DNA from: Marinifilum flexuosum
GTDB taxonomy: Bacteria; Bacteroidota; Bacteroidia; Bacteroidales; Marinifilaceae
DNA: 64,000 bases
Direction: 5' to 3'
Assembly: GCF_003610555.1 (NCBI RefSeq)
Contig: NZ_RAPQ01000008.1
Coordinates: 550,490-614,489, forward strand
In this document: positions 42,940-51,774 of the stretch, piece after piece
How the letters are laid out: the number at the start of each line of letters is the position of its first letter
Numbering within the stretch: position 1 is the stretch's first letter
Program-made: the position numbers and the translations under genes
The notes under the pieces: model-generated
What the model saw: only the letters and a program-made list of their open reading frames with translations
The model's database searches: none
Told to the model about the DNA's origin: nothing

Positions 42940-43710
42940 TTAGTGGTTAATTGCTGGTTTTTCGAATTCTTTCAATTCCATTACACCATTATCCAACACG
43001 GCATAGGTAAAGTGTGTTACCCAATCGCCAGTATTAATGTATCTGCTTTCACCATTCAAATCGATATTGCAAGGCCAGTGGCGATGTCCGAAAATGAAAT
43101 AGTCGAAATGTTCTTTTTTCAGTTCATCTTTGGCATATAGCACCAACCACTCTTTGTCTTCACCTCTAAATGTATCAGCTTCAATTTTGCCATTTTTAAG
43201 TCTGCTGTGTCCCGACCAATTGTGTGCCAGCCAAATCGCAAAATTTGGATGAATCCTGGCAAACGACCATTGCAGAAACTTATTGGTAAAGATCTTTTTC
43301 AGAATCTTATATCCCTTATCGTATGGCCCTAATCCATCGCCATGTCCCAAAAAGAATTTCTTGCCCTGAAGTTTGGTTTTTACAATATCACGATGAACGA
43401 TTACGCCAGTTTCACTTGGCAAATAATCAAACACCCATATGTCGTGATTTCCGGTAAAGAAATGCACAGGAATACCCGAATCGGTAATTTCGGCCAGTTT
43501 TCCTAATACACGGGTAAATCCTCTAGGTACGGTACGTTTGTACTCGAACCAGAAATCGAAAATATCACCCATAAGGTAAATTGCTTCGGCATCTGCTTTA
43601 ACAGTATCCAACCACTTTACAAACAACAATTCACGTTCGCGATTATTCTTTAAAGCGGGTGCTCCCAAATGCACATCCGATGCGAAATATATTTTTTTGT
43701 TTTTACTCAT
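42940..43710 (-). CDS. lpxH: UDP-2,3-diacylglucosamine diphosphatase
   Basis: 256 residues, calcineurin-like phosphoesterase. Metal-binding motifs in order: FASDVHLGAP, YLMGDIFDFWFEY, FFTGNHDIWVFDYL, FLGHGDGLGPYDKGY and FGHRHWP. This is the LpxH-type enzyme of Bacteroidota that makes lipid X in lipid A synthesis at the inner-membrane surface. The start is immediate to the first strand. Monocistronic or loosely grouped with the next minus-strand gene. Confidence 0.92.
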   Translation of the reverse strand: MSKNKKIYFASDVHLGAPALKNNRERELLFVKWLDTVKADAEAIYLMGDIFDFWFEYKRTVPRGFTRVLGKLAEITDSGIPVHFFTGNHDIWVFDYLPSETGVIVHRDIVKTKLQGKKFFLGHGDGLGPYDKGYKILKKIFTNKFLQWSFARIHPNFAIWLAHNWSGHSRLKNGKIEADTFRGEDKEWLVLYAKDELKKEHFDYFIFGHRHWPCNIDLNGESRYINTGDWVTHFTYAVLDNGVMELKEFEKPAINH

Positions 43711-43807
43711 GAGAAAGTTTCATGTACTTAAAATGCCTAAAGTTTAAAAGTAATGAAAATTAGTTTTCACCTTTGTACTTTAGGCACTTAATAATATTTT
43801 AGTTGTA

Positions 43808-44962
43808 TTACTTTACGTATTCAGCAACTTTTTCTTCCAATCTTCTTGCAAAAAGATCCTTACCAACAATTTCACCTCTTTGGTCGATTAGGTAGTTAGC
43901 AGGCACTCTTTGTACGTTTAACAAGCGAACCGCATAAGAACTTCCGTTTTCAGGATCACAAACATTTGTCCAGTTCATCTTGTCTTCTTTAATTGCTTTT
44001 TTCCAAAGCTCTTCGTCTTGATCAACAGAAATCTGGTAAATTCTTAAACCTTTGCTTTTATACTTGTCGTAGATTTTCTTAAGTGTTTTATTTTGCTTAC
44101 GAGAGTTTGGGTCTTGAGATGCCCAGAAACTCAATACAATAAATTTCCCTTTTAAAGATGAAAGAGCTACGTCCTTACCATTGGTGTCAGGCAATTTGAT
44201 TTCAGGAAAACTAGCACCTTTTTCTTTAATCATCTTAGCAATGTTTAGGTTGGACATTCTCTTTTCAAGAGTTTTGTAGTTGGCTAAAATTGCTTTGGTA
44301 TATTCATGTTCAGGGTAAAGTGCTCTCATCGATGAAGCTACAATTTTCACAAACTGAATGTCCTTGTTCTCATTTAAAGTGAAAGTATCTTCATCAATTT
44401 TTTGATACAATGCCATATAGCTTGCCAACGAAGTAGCATTTTGCATGATAAAGTCGATAGAGAATTTTCTTTGTGCTTGAATAGCTTCAATATATTCAGC
44501 CACTAAATTTTGTGATACAGTCGAGAAATCAGCATCATTTTTCTTTTCTTCCAATTGCTTGCGGATTGCAGCAACTTTGGCTTTGGTAACATTTAAAGTA
44601 TCGTTAATCTGTTTTACCAGTTTCGAACCTTTCGATCCTTCAACGATATACTTTTTATTCATGTTTTCGGCCTTGCTGTAAACTAACATTTTATCGTTTT
44701 CTTCAGCCAAAAGGGTAAGCAATTTACCGTTTGATAAGCGTAACAAATAAAATTCAGGTTGGGTAAGGTTCAAATCAAATTCAAATCGACCTTCTTTGTC
44801 AAGTTTTACCGAATCAACAGTGCTTGTACTGGCAACATGTAAATGATCCAAATACAAAGTTTTACCTTCTGCGTTATCGATTTTACCTTCGATGCTTACA
44901 TTTCCTTTTTGGCCACAAGCCCAAAATAAAACTAGTGGAAGTACAAATAATAGTTTTCTCAT
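43808..44962 (-). CDS. thioredoxin-fold lipoprotein with DUF4369 domain, no CxxC
   Basis: 384 residues. Lipobox signal LLFVLPLVLFWACGQ (Cys16). DUF4369 beta domain (about 20-125), helical linker, then an AhpC/TSA-like thioredoxin fold (about 240-384). The usual WASWCxPC active site reads FWASQDPNSRKQNK, so both redox cysteines are missing. The only other Cys nearby is in NVCDPENG. The fold may serve binding rather than disulfide exchange. Divergent from ribF. Confidence 0.88.
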   Translation of the reverse strand: MRKLLFVLPLVLFWACGQKGNVSIEGKIDNAEGKTLYLDHLHVASTSTVDSVKLDKEGRFEFDLNLTQPEFYLLRLSNGKLLTLLAEENDKMLVYSKAENMNKKYIVEGSKGSKLVKQINDTLNVTKAKVAAIRKQLEEKKNDADFSTVSQNLVAEYIEAIQAQRKFSIDFIMQNATSLASYMALYQKIDEDTFTLNENKDIQFVKIVASSMRALYPEHEYTKAILANYKTLEKRMSNLNIAKMIKEKGASFPEIKLPDTNGKDVALSSLKGKFIVLSFWASQDPNSRKQNKTLKKIYDKYKSKGLRIYQISVDQDEELWKKAIKEDKMNWTNVCDPENGSSYAVRLLNVQRVPANYLIDQRGEIVGKDLFARRLEEKVAEYVK

Positions 44963-45283
44963 ACTATGGATTAGATTGTGTTATTTAAACTGCTAAAATT
45001 CTTGGTTTCACTATCAAATAATTTATAATCAAAAGCTTTGGCTGATTTGAACTTAAGTTATCAAATTCTCAAAGCAAATGCGCTGCGAAACTTCAGGCGG
45101 AAATTTACTAATAATTTCCTGTATAATCATTATCAAGCAATGTGAGATATTGAAGGAATCGATCAGGTTCGGGAATTTTTCATATTTTTGCTTTCAGATT
45201 AAAAAGGTGAAATTTTCTGGCTTGATATAAAGAAGGGATGGATGATTTAGATTAAATTTCACCACATACAACTGATATTACAG
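44963..45283. promoter_or_regulatory. divergent promoter region of the DUF4369 gene and ribF
   Basis: 321 bp without ORF. TATTTTTG at 45183-45190 fits the Bacteroidota -7 element for ribF, about 95 bp before the start, but no TTG lies at the expected -33 distance. No conserved FMN-riboswitch sequence was recognised. Confidence 0.35.
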
Positions 45284-46216
45284 ATGAAGATATATACGGA
45301 TCTTAAAGATTTTTCTGCTCTAAACCCTGTGGTTACCATTGGAACTTTTGATGGTGTTCATTTGGGACACAGAAAGGTAATTCGTCGACTACAAGAATTG
45401 GCCCACAGAGTAAAGGGGGAAACCGTGATTTTTACATTTTACCCACATCCTCGATTGGTTCTCAACAAGGAGAACAATGGTCTTCGCCTGATTAATACTT
45501 TGGAAGAAAAGAAGGTTTTGCTTGAGGCGGCTGGTATCGATCATTTGGTAATTTATCCTTTTACCAAAGAGTTTTCGAAACTTTCGTATGTAGAATTTGT
45601 GGAGCAGATATTGGTAAAACAATTAGGCATGAAATACCTGGTGGTTGGTTACGATCACCGTTTTGGTCACAATCGAGAAGGGAAATATGAAGATTTAAAG
45701 GTTTTTGCCGATCAGTTGAACTTTAAAATCGAGCGCCAGGATGTTTTAAACATGGATGCCATAAACGTAAGCTCAACCAAAATCCGTAAAGCCATTGGCG
45801 AAGGGGATATTAAAACGGCAAATAAATATTTAGGCTACCGGTTCTTTATCAAGGGAGATGTGGTTGATGGAAAAAAATTAGGAAGTAAAATTGGCTTTCC
45901 TACTGCCAATATCGATCCGCAGGAAAGTTACAAACTGGTTCCAAAAGATGGAGTTTACGCCGTTAAAGTTGATGTTGATGACAAGCGCTATTTGGGCATG
46001 TTGAATATTGGTGTTCGACCAACAGTTAACAATCAATTAGACAACAGGTCAATCGAAGTTCATATTCTTGGTTTCGATCAGGACATTTACTACAAGAACA
46101 TTACCATTCATTTCTACAAAAGAATTCGCAACGAGCAGTTTTTTGCATCAATTGATGACTTAAAGGCACAGCTGGTAAAAGATAAGGAAGCGGTTGTTGA
46201 ATTGTTAACGAAATAA
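45284..46216 (+). CDS. ribF: bifunctional riboflavin kinase / FAD synthetase
   Basis: 310 residues. N-terminal FAD-synthetase nucleotidyltransferase domain with VTIGTFDGVHLGHRKVI, FTFYPHPRLVL, VGYDHRFGHNREG and VSSTKIRKAI. C-terminal flavokinase domain with GKKLGSKIGFPTANI, VPKDGVYAVKV and GVRPTVNN. It makes FMN and FAD in the cytosol. Usual length; monocistronic. Confidence 0.96.
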   Translation: MKIYTDLKDFSALNPVVTIGTFDGVHLGHRKVIRRLQELAHRVKGETVIFTFYPHPRLVLNKENNGLRLINTLEEKKVLLEAAGIDHLVIYPFTKEFSKLSYVEFVEQILVKQLGMKYLVVGYDHRFGHNREGKYEDLKVFADQLNFKIERQDVLNMDAINVSSTKIRKAIGEGDIKTANKYLGYRFFIKGDVVDGKKLGSKIGFPTANIDPQESYKLVPKDGVYAVKVDVDDKRYLGMLNIGVRPTVNNQLDNRSIEVHILGFDQDIYYKNITIHFYKRIRNEQFFASIDDLKAQLVKDKEAVVELLTK

Positions 46217-46226
46217 AATCTGTACT

Positions 46227-46253
46227 TGTAGAGACGCAAGGCCTTTCGTCTGT
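46227..46253. repeat. GTAGAGACGC palindrome, copy 4
   Basis: GTAGAGACGCAAGG and CCTTTCGTCTGTG arms, just after ribF. Confidence 0.6.
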
Positions 46254-46277
46254 GTTCAAAATAAAAGATAAAAAACA

Positions 46278-46300
46278 ACCCCGAAGAAATTCCTCGGGGT
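46278..46300 (-). terminator. terminator of hppA
   Basis: ACCCCGA / TCGGGGT stem. The minus strand continues TGTTTTTTAT. Confidence 0.75.
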
Positions 46301-46324
46301 CATAAATGTTATATAATCAAACTG

Positions 46325-48844
46325 CTAGTTTTTACTAGCCTCAACTTTTACATTTTCCTGGTGATTTGTTCCAGGTTCTTTTGCTTTGGCTTCAGGATTG
46401 GGATTTCCTTCACCAATTGGTTTATCAGGAATTCTCATTCCGTAGAACGAACGATAAACGAAGAACAATCCGATCAATAAGAATACACCACCAATGTATG
46501 GCGCCATATTCGCTTCTCCGGTTTTGTCAGCATGAACAATCAGTTCGATTGCAATTTCAGCTGCCAATAAGCCAAACAGAGTAGAGAATTTAATAATTGG
46601 ATTCAATGCTACCGATGAAGTATCCTTATATGGATCACCAACAGTATCACCTACGATGGTTGCATCGTGAAGAGCTGTGTTTTTCTCTTTCAAATCAACC
46701 TCAACCACTTTTTTGGCGTTATCCCATGCACCACCGGCATTTGCCATGTACATTGCCTGGAACAATCCGAAAATGGCAATGGAAATCAGGTAAGCCACAA
46801 AGAAGTTCGGGCTAAAGAATGCGAATGCCAAAGTTAAACTTAGGATTACAGCAAAGATATTCCACATTCCCGATTGAGCATACTGCGTACAAATCTTTAC
46901 CACATTCTTAGAATCTTCAATATCAGCTTCAGCCTTATCCAGATTAATATTTTTCTTGATGTATTCAACAGCTCTGTATGCACCAGTTGTAACTGCCTGC
47001 ATTGAGGCTCCCGAGAACCAGTAGATAACAGCACCACCTGTAATCAAACCTAGAATAACCGATGGATCGGTCAATTCAATCTGTAATAATGATTGCCCGT
47101 TGGAAAGAATGGTTCCTTTCAGTAAAAGAATGATTGCAAAAATCATGGTAGTTGCACCAATAACCGCAGTACCAATCAATACAGGCTTGGCAGTAGCCTT
47201 AAAAGTATTACCTGCCGAGTCATTATCTTCCAGATTGTGCTTTCCAGTTTCAAAGTTAGGAGCAAAGCCAAAGTCTTTTTCAATTTCTTCGCTAATGTTA
47301 GGAATACTTTCGATTTGAGACAATTCAAATACCGATTGAGCATTATCGGTTACTGGTCCGTAACTATCAACTGCAATGGTAACAGGTCCCATTCCCAAGA
47401 AACCAAACGCAACCAAGCCAAATGCAAAAATACCTGGATATTCACCAAAAGCATCAATATCCTGAACGGTGTAAAATGCAACCGCCATTAGCGCCATCAT
47501 TACCATTCCTTTCCAGAATGCCGAGAAGTTACCTGCAACCATACCCGATAGAATGGTAAGAGAAGCTCCACCTTCACGAGAAGCGCTCACAACTTCTCTT
47601 ACATGGCGAGAATTGGAACTGGTAAAGGCTTTGGTAAATTCAGGAATAATAGCCGCAGCTAGAGTACCACAAGAAATAATGGTTGATAGTTTCCACCATA
47701 ATCCGTTAGGAAGATCGGAAATCAACACATAACTCAATGCATAAGTCACTACGATGGAAATAATGGAAGTAATCCATACCAATGCAGTTAATGGAGCTTC
47801 AAAATCGAAACTATCTTTTTTGCTATACTTTGCCTTGGCAATGGCTTGATTTACCAAATAAGCCAGAACAGAAGTGAAAATCATCAATACACGCATTGCA
47901 AAAATCCATACAATCAATGTAGATGCAAATCCCATATTTGGAATCAAACCAGTTTCACCAAACATTAAAATGATGAAGGTAATTAATGCCACACCAGTTA
48001 CACCGTAAGTTTCAAAACCATCGGCAGTTGGTCCTACGCTATCACCAGCGTTGTCACCTGTACAGTCGGCAATTACACCAGGGTTTCTTGGATCATCTTC
48101 TCCAATTTTAAATACGATCTTCATCAAATCAGCCCCAATATCAGCAATTTTGGTAAAGATACCACCGGCAATTCTAAGGGCAGAAGCACCAAGCGATTCT
48201 CCAATTGCAAAACCAACGAAACATGCACCAGCACTTTCGCCAGGAATGAAAAGAAGGATGGCAATCATCATGATCAGCTCAACGCAAATCAATAGTAAAC
48301 CAACACTCATACCAGCCTGAAGCGGAATAGACATTACGTCGAAAGGCTTTTTCTTTAATGCAGCGAAAGATGTTCTACTGTTTGCATAGGTGTTAATTCT
48401 GATTCCGAACCATGCAACACCATACGATCCAAGAATACCAAGAACGGTCCATAGAAGAATCAGTAAGGTTTTAGGAATGCTTAAATGAGCTAATGCCAGG
48501 AAGTAATAACCAATAGCAACACCAATAATCAAGAATAGAATAATCAGGAATTTACCTTGCTGCAACAAATAGGTTTTACAGGTTTCGTAAATTATATTTG
48601 AAACTTTTGCCATCGATTTGTGCGTAGGAAGTTTTTTGATGCGATTAAACTGCACCATCCCAAACAATAAACCCAGGGCAATGATGATAATTCCGTAGAG
48701 GAGCAAGTCCCAGCCATTCATGCCTCCAATTCCATCAAAGACACTTTGTCTTAAATCAGGAACTACCAAATCGGCTTCACTTGCAAAAGATGCGAACGGT
48801 GCACACAAAACCCCGAACACAAGTAGTAATAATGCTTTCTTCAT
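46325..48844 (-). CDS. hppA: membrane-bound pyrophosphatase (ion-pumping)
   Basis: 839 residues and about 16 membrane segments, with an extra N-terminal signal-like segment (LLLLVFGVLCAPFASFA). Catalytic segments: IADIGADLMKIVFKIGEDDP, IADCTGDNAGDSVGPTADGF, a later DNAQSVFELSQI, and GDTVGDPYKDTSSVALNP near the C-terminus. The site that distinguishes K+-dependent enzymes reads AGNTFKATAK, with Lys where K+-dependent forms carry Ala, suggesting a K+-independent type; Na+ or H+ as pumped ion is undecided. It hydrolyses cytosolic pyrophosphate. Confidence 0.94.
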   Translation of the reverse strand: MKKALLLLVFGVLCAPFASFASEADLVVPDLRQSVFDGIGGMNGWDLLLYGIIIIALGLLFGMVQFNRIKKLPTHKSMAKVSNIIYETCKTYLLQQGKFLIILFLIIGVAIGYYFLALAHLSIPKTLLILLWTVLGILGSYGVAWFGIRINTYANSRTSFAALKKKPFDVMSIPLQAGMSVGLLLICVELIMMIAILLFIPGESAGACFVGFAIGESLGASALRIAGGIFTKIADIGADLMKIVFKIGEDDPRNPGVIADCTGDNAGDSVGPTADGFETYGVTGVALITFIILMFGETGLIPNMGFASTLIVWIFAMRVLMIFTSVLAYLVNQAIAKAKYSKKDSFDFEAPLTALVWITSIISIVVTYALSYVLISDLPNGLWWKLSTIISCGTLAAAIIPEFTKAFTSSNSRHVREVVSASREGGASLTILSGMVAGNFSAFWKGMVMMALMAVAFYTVQDIDAFGEYPGIFAFGLVAFGFLGMGPVTIAVDSYGPVTDNAQSVFELSQIESIPNISEEIEKDFGFAPNFETGKHNLEDNDSAGNTFKATAKPVLIGTAVIGATTMIFAIILLLKGTILSNGQSLLQIELTDPSVILGLITGGAVIYWFSGASMQAVTTGAYRAVEYIKKNINLDKAEADIEDSKNVVKICTQYAQSGMWNIFAVILSLTLAFAFFSPNFFVAYLISIAIFGLFQAMYMANAGGAWDNAKKVVEVDLKEKNTALHDATIVGDTVGDPYKDTSSVALNPIIKFSTLFGLLAAEIAIELIVHADKTGEANMAPYIGGVFLLIGLFFVYRSFYGMRIPDKPIGEGNPNPEAKAKEPGTNHQENVKVEASKN

Positions 48845-49046
48845 AAGATTAAAAAATTAATTTGAATAGGTGAATTTCCTTTCAAATTATGCATTATTGT
48901 TTACCGAGTCAAGGCTTTTTTATAGAAATGTGCAATCAGAAAAACTTTCGTTGATTTGCTTTGTGTCCTGATTTTGTTATATTTATGATGTCAAAATTAG
49001 TTCTGTTGCAAATGGGACTAATTTTTTTGTGCCTTTTATATACTGA

Positions 49047-49526
49047 TTAGTTGTAAACCCTAAGGATATTACCAGAAACACTGGTTCTGTATGATTTTAA
49101 TGGATGGATGGCTACAGATTCGCTGGTTGGAGCAGCACCTGTTGATAGAATAAATTCGCTTCCGCAAACCGGACAAGTCGCACCATTATTCCATGCATCA
49201 GCATCATCAGGATCATTCAATTCAACATGTTTATCAGCTTCAACATCATGAGTGCAAGTAGCATCGTAGGCATAATACTGACCATTGGTTCTAAATACAA
49301 ATATGCCATGCCCCTTGTATCCTAAAGAACGACCTTCGATGAAATCGAAATACATTGCAGAATTGTTGGTCAATTGATTGTAGTAGGTAAGATCGATATG
49401 AGCATTAATCTTTTGGTAGGGAACAATTTCGTTTACATCCACAGAATCGGAACTACAAGAACAAATACTGATGCACAATGAAAATAAAACGAAAAAATAT
49501 AGTAAATTTGATTTGTTGACTGACAT
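49047..49526 (-). CDS. Rieske-like lipoprotein with altered cluster ligands
   Basis: 159 residues. Lipobox-type signal (FFVLFSLCISICSCSS). The Rieske-like fold is suggested by GIFVFRTNGQYYAYDATCTH and CPVCGSEFILSTG. A canonical Rieske site is CxH...CxxH; here it is CTH...CPVC, i.e. three Cys and one His. It may hold a different FeS type, bind zinc, or be non-functional. The ATG at 49526 was taken because the 23-codon extension upstream is hydrophilic. Divergent from the 49614 gene. Confidence 0.75.
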   Translation of the reverse strand: MSVNKSNLLYFFVLFSLCISICSCSSDSVDVNEIVPYQKINAHIDLTYYNQLTNNSAMYFDFIEGRSLGYKGHGIFVFRTNGQYYAYDATCTHDVEADKHVELNDPDDADAWNNGATCPVCGSEFILSTGAAPTSESVAIHPLKSYRTSVSGNILRVYN

Positions 49527-49613
49527 AATTTTATAGTTTGCATTAATAAACGCAGGTTGATCCTGATTATTATTGTGAAAGCGTAAAACTAACAATTAAA
49601 TATCAGAACTCTC

Positions 49614-50078
49614 ATGGATGAAGGATGGGGAAATATAATATATCTGATCATATTAGCGATTGTAGGAATTTTTAGTTCTATCAAGAAGAACAAAAAGAAG
49701 CCTGTTCCAATATCTCCGCCCGATGATGGAGAAATAGCGGAGCAATCTGCTCCTCAAACTACAAAGCCGCAAAACGATTTTGAATCGGTATTTGAAGCTT
49801 TGTTGGGGCAACAAAGGCCCGAACCATATCATGAGGAAGAAGAATGGGAAACAGAAGCTCCAATTGCCGAACAGGAGGTAGTTTTAGATTCAGTTCCTGA
49901 GCAAAAGGATCCTCGGGAAAGTAGTATAGAATATACTGAGAAGCGACAAATTTCTTCATTAGATGCTTTAAAAGATCTCTATCAGGAAGAAGCGGAAGAG
50001 GAGGAAGAAGATGGGGAAGAAATTGATTGGCGTCAGGCGATAATTTACAAGGAAATTTTAGAGAGAAAGTACAATTAG
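49614..50078 (+). CDS. membrane-anchored acidic hypothetical protein
   Basis: 154 residues. One N-terminal membrane helix (IIYLIILAIVGIFSSI), a short KKNKKKP stop-transfer, then a very acidic low-complexity region rich in Glu (QEEAEEEEEDGEEIDW) ending in a conserved-looking tail WRQAIIYKEILERKYN. The tail pattern recurs, as I recall, in small Bacteroidota proteins upstream of greA, so it may be a peptide docking motif. Function unknown. Confidence 0.65.
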   Translation: MDEGWGNIIYLIILAIVGIFSSIKKNKKKPVPISPPDDGEIAEQSAPQTTKPQNDFESVFEALLGQQRPEPYHEEEEWETEAPIAEQEVVLDSVPEQKDPRESSIEYTEKRQISSLDALKDLYQEEAEEEEEDGEEIDWRQAIIYKEILERKYN

Positions 50079-50165
50079 TATAATTTTTTAGTACTTTTAT
50101 AAGTCCCAGTTTATACCGTATAAAAAGGAGCATAAATATTAAATTTGTATATTTGTATTCCTGAA

Positions 50166-50192
50166 GAGTTCCGAGAAGTCGGGATTCTTTTT
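50166..50192 (+). terminator. terminator between the 49614 gene and greA
   Basis: GAGTTCCGA pairs with TCGGGATTC (two G-U pairs) around GAAG, followed by a TTTTTTTTG-type run. It lies just after TATATTTG (50148-50155), so attenuation of greA is also possible. Confidence 0.65.
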
Positions 50193-50244
50193 GTTTTATA
50201 GGTCTTTGGTGATCTGGGAATTAAGAAATCAAGAAAAAATAAAT

Positions 50245-50250
50245 AGGAGG
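50245..50250 (+). promoter_or_regulatory. strong Shine-Dalgarno of greA
   Basis: AGGAGG, 5 bp before the ATG. Unusual here, where most genes lack such a site. Confidence 0.7.
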
Positions 50251-50255
50251 ATATT

Positions 50256-50729
50256 ATGTCTGGTTATTCATATGTAACAGCAGATGGTTTAAAAAAACTA
50301 AGAGAAGAATTGGAACAGCTTGAGAATATTGAGCGTCCAAAAATTTCAAAGCAAATTGGTGAAGCGATTGACAAGGGGGACTTGTCGGAGAATGCTGAGT
50401 ACGATGCAGCAAAAGAGGCTCAAGGTTTGTTGGAAGCAAAAATTGCCCAGTTGCGAGGAGTTATTGCCAACAGTAGAGTTATTGATGAAACTAAAATTGA
50501 TACATCAAAGGTTCAGATGATGAACAAAGTTACCATTAAGAACCAGAAAAATGGTGCAGTAATGACTTACACTTTGGTGTCGGAAAGTGAAGCTGATTTT
50601 AAGAAAGGTAAACTTTCTATCAATACACCAATTGCCAAAGGTTTAATTGGAAAGAAAGTTGGCGATGTAGTGGATATTCAGGTTCCTAATGGAATTATTC
50701 CTTTCGAAATCATCGAAATTTCTATCTAA
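50256..50729 (+). CDS. greA: transcription elongation factor GreA
   Basis: 157 residues. Coiled-coil N-terminus with the catalytic tip GDLSENAEYDAAKEAQ (the DLSENAEY acidic loop). C-terminal FKBP-like domain ending VPNGIIPFEIIEIS. It rescues backtracked RNA polymerase by stimulating transcript cleavage. It is preceded by a good ribosome-binding site and followed 35 bp later by the HIT gene, probably one operon. Confidence 0.97.
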   Translation: MSGYSYVTADGLKKLREELEQLENIERPKISKQIGEAIDKGDLSENAEYDAAKEAQGLLEAKIAQLRGVIANSRVIDETKIDTSKVQMMNKVTIKNQKNGAVMTYTLVSESEADFKKGKLSINTPIAKGLIGKKVGDVVDIQVPNGIIPFEIIEISI

Positions 50730-50764
50730 TAGAAACAAATTGAAAACTTCTTAAAACAGATAAA

Positions 50765-51160
50765 ATGGCTTCAATTTTCACAAAAATAGTTCAAGGCGAG
50801 ATTCCTTGCCATAAAATTGCAGAAGACGACAAGTACTTTGCATTTTTAGATATTAGCCCTTTGGCTAAAGGTCATACATTGGTAATTCCAAAGCAAGAAG
50901 TTGATTACATTTTTGATTTGGAAGATGATGTGTTGGCAGGCTTAAATGTATTTGCAAAAAAGATTGCTAAGGCAATTGACAAAAGTGTAGAATGTAAACG
51001 TGTTGGAGTTGCCGTTATCGGTCTGGAAGTTCCACATACGCATATTCACTTGGTACCATTGAATAATATTGGAGATTTAAATTTTGAAAACCCTAAACTG
51101 TCTCCAAGCCAGGAAGAACTAGCCGAAGTTGCAGAGGCTATTCGCAAGAATTTAGAATAA
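50765..51160 (+). CDS. HIT-family nucleotide hydrolase
   Basis: 131 residues. HxHxH motif in VPHTHIHLVPL, opening FTKIVQGEIPCHKIAEDDKY typical of Hint-type proteins. It probably hydrolyses nucleoside phosphoramidates or AMP-linked groups. In operon with greA; terminator follows. Confidence 0.94.
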   Translation: MASIFTKIVQGEIPCHKIAEDDKYFAFLDISPLAKGHTLVIPKQEVDYIFDLEDDVLAGLNVFAKKIAKAIDKSVECKRVGVAVIGLEVPHTHIHLVPLNNIGDLNFENPKLSPSQEELAEVAEAIRKNLE

Positions 51161-51184
51161 GAGAATATCTTAATATATAGACAA

Positions 51185-51207
51185 GCCGCTTTTTGAGCGG
51201 CTTTTTT
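51185..51207 (+). terminator. terminator of greA-HIT
   Basis: GCCGCT / AGCGGC stem with TTTTG loop and six T. Confidence 0.92.
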
Positions 51208-51219
51208 CGTTTTTGGTAT

Positions 51220-51774
51220 TTATTTTTTTACCCGATTCGGATTGTTTTTTATAAAATCGGCCCATGAACTGGATTTTTTCGCAGTAACCAGTGCATTGTC
51301 CTGAAAAAAGTGACAAAGTGCAATTGCAATGGCATCTGATTCATCAGGATTTTGAGGAAAATCTTTCATTCTAAAATAACGTTGAAGAATTACCGCCAAT
51401 TGTTCTTTCGAGGCAGTTCCCGTACCAGTAATTGCTAGCTTAATTTTACGTGGAGCATATTCAAAAATTGGAATATTGCGTTGCAAAGCGGCAGCAATGG
51501 CTACGCCTTGCGCACGACCCAATTTCAACATCGACTGAATATTTTTACCAAAAAACTGAGATTCAATTGCCAATTCATCGGGATGATATTCATCTATGAC
51601 TTGCAGTGTTCTTTGAAAAATCTTTTGAAGCTTGATATAGGGATCGCTGATTTTTTTTAAATCGAGAACCCCCGAAACCATGATTTCAGGTTTTCTGTTT
51701 ACCACTCTAATTAACCCGTATCCCATTAAATTGGTTCCCGGATCAATTCCCATAATTATTCTGTCGTTACTCAA
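51220..51774 (-). CDS. ruvC: Holliday junction resolvase RuvC
   Basis: About 184 residues. Catalytic acids in IMGIDPGTNLMGYGLI (Asp), LAIESQFFGKN (Glu) and the C-terminal NPDESDAIAIALCHFF (Asp pair). The start is uncertain. ATG at 51753 would cut the first strand, TTG at 51774 gives an 8-bp overlap with the upstream gene and is preferred, and TTG at 51795 is possible. It cuts Holliday junctions with RuvAB. Confidence 0.93.
   Translation of the reverse strand: MSNDRIIMGIDPGTNLMGYGLIRVVNRKPEIMVSGVLDLKKISDPYIKLQKIFQRTLQVIDEYHPDELAIESQFFGKNIQSMLKLGRAQGVAIAAALQRNIPIFEYAPRKIKLAITGTGTASKEQLAVILQRYFRMKDFPQNPDESDAIAIALCHFFQDNALVTAKKSSSWADFIKNNPNRVKK

Noticed and set aside
44963-45283. FMN riboswitch before ribF
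   Set aside because: No conserved FMN-aptamer sequence could be recognised in the 321 bp.
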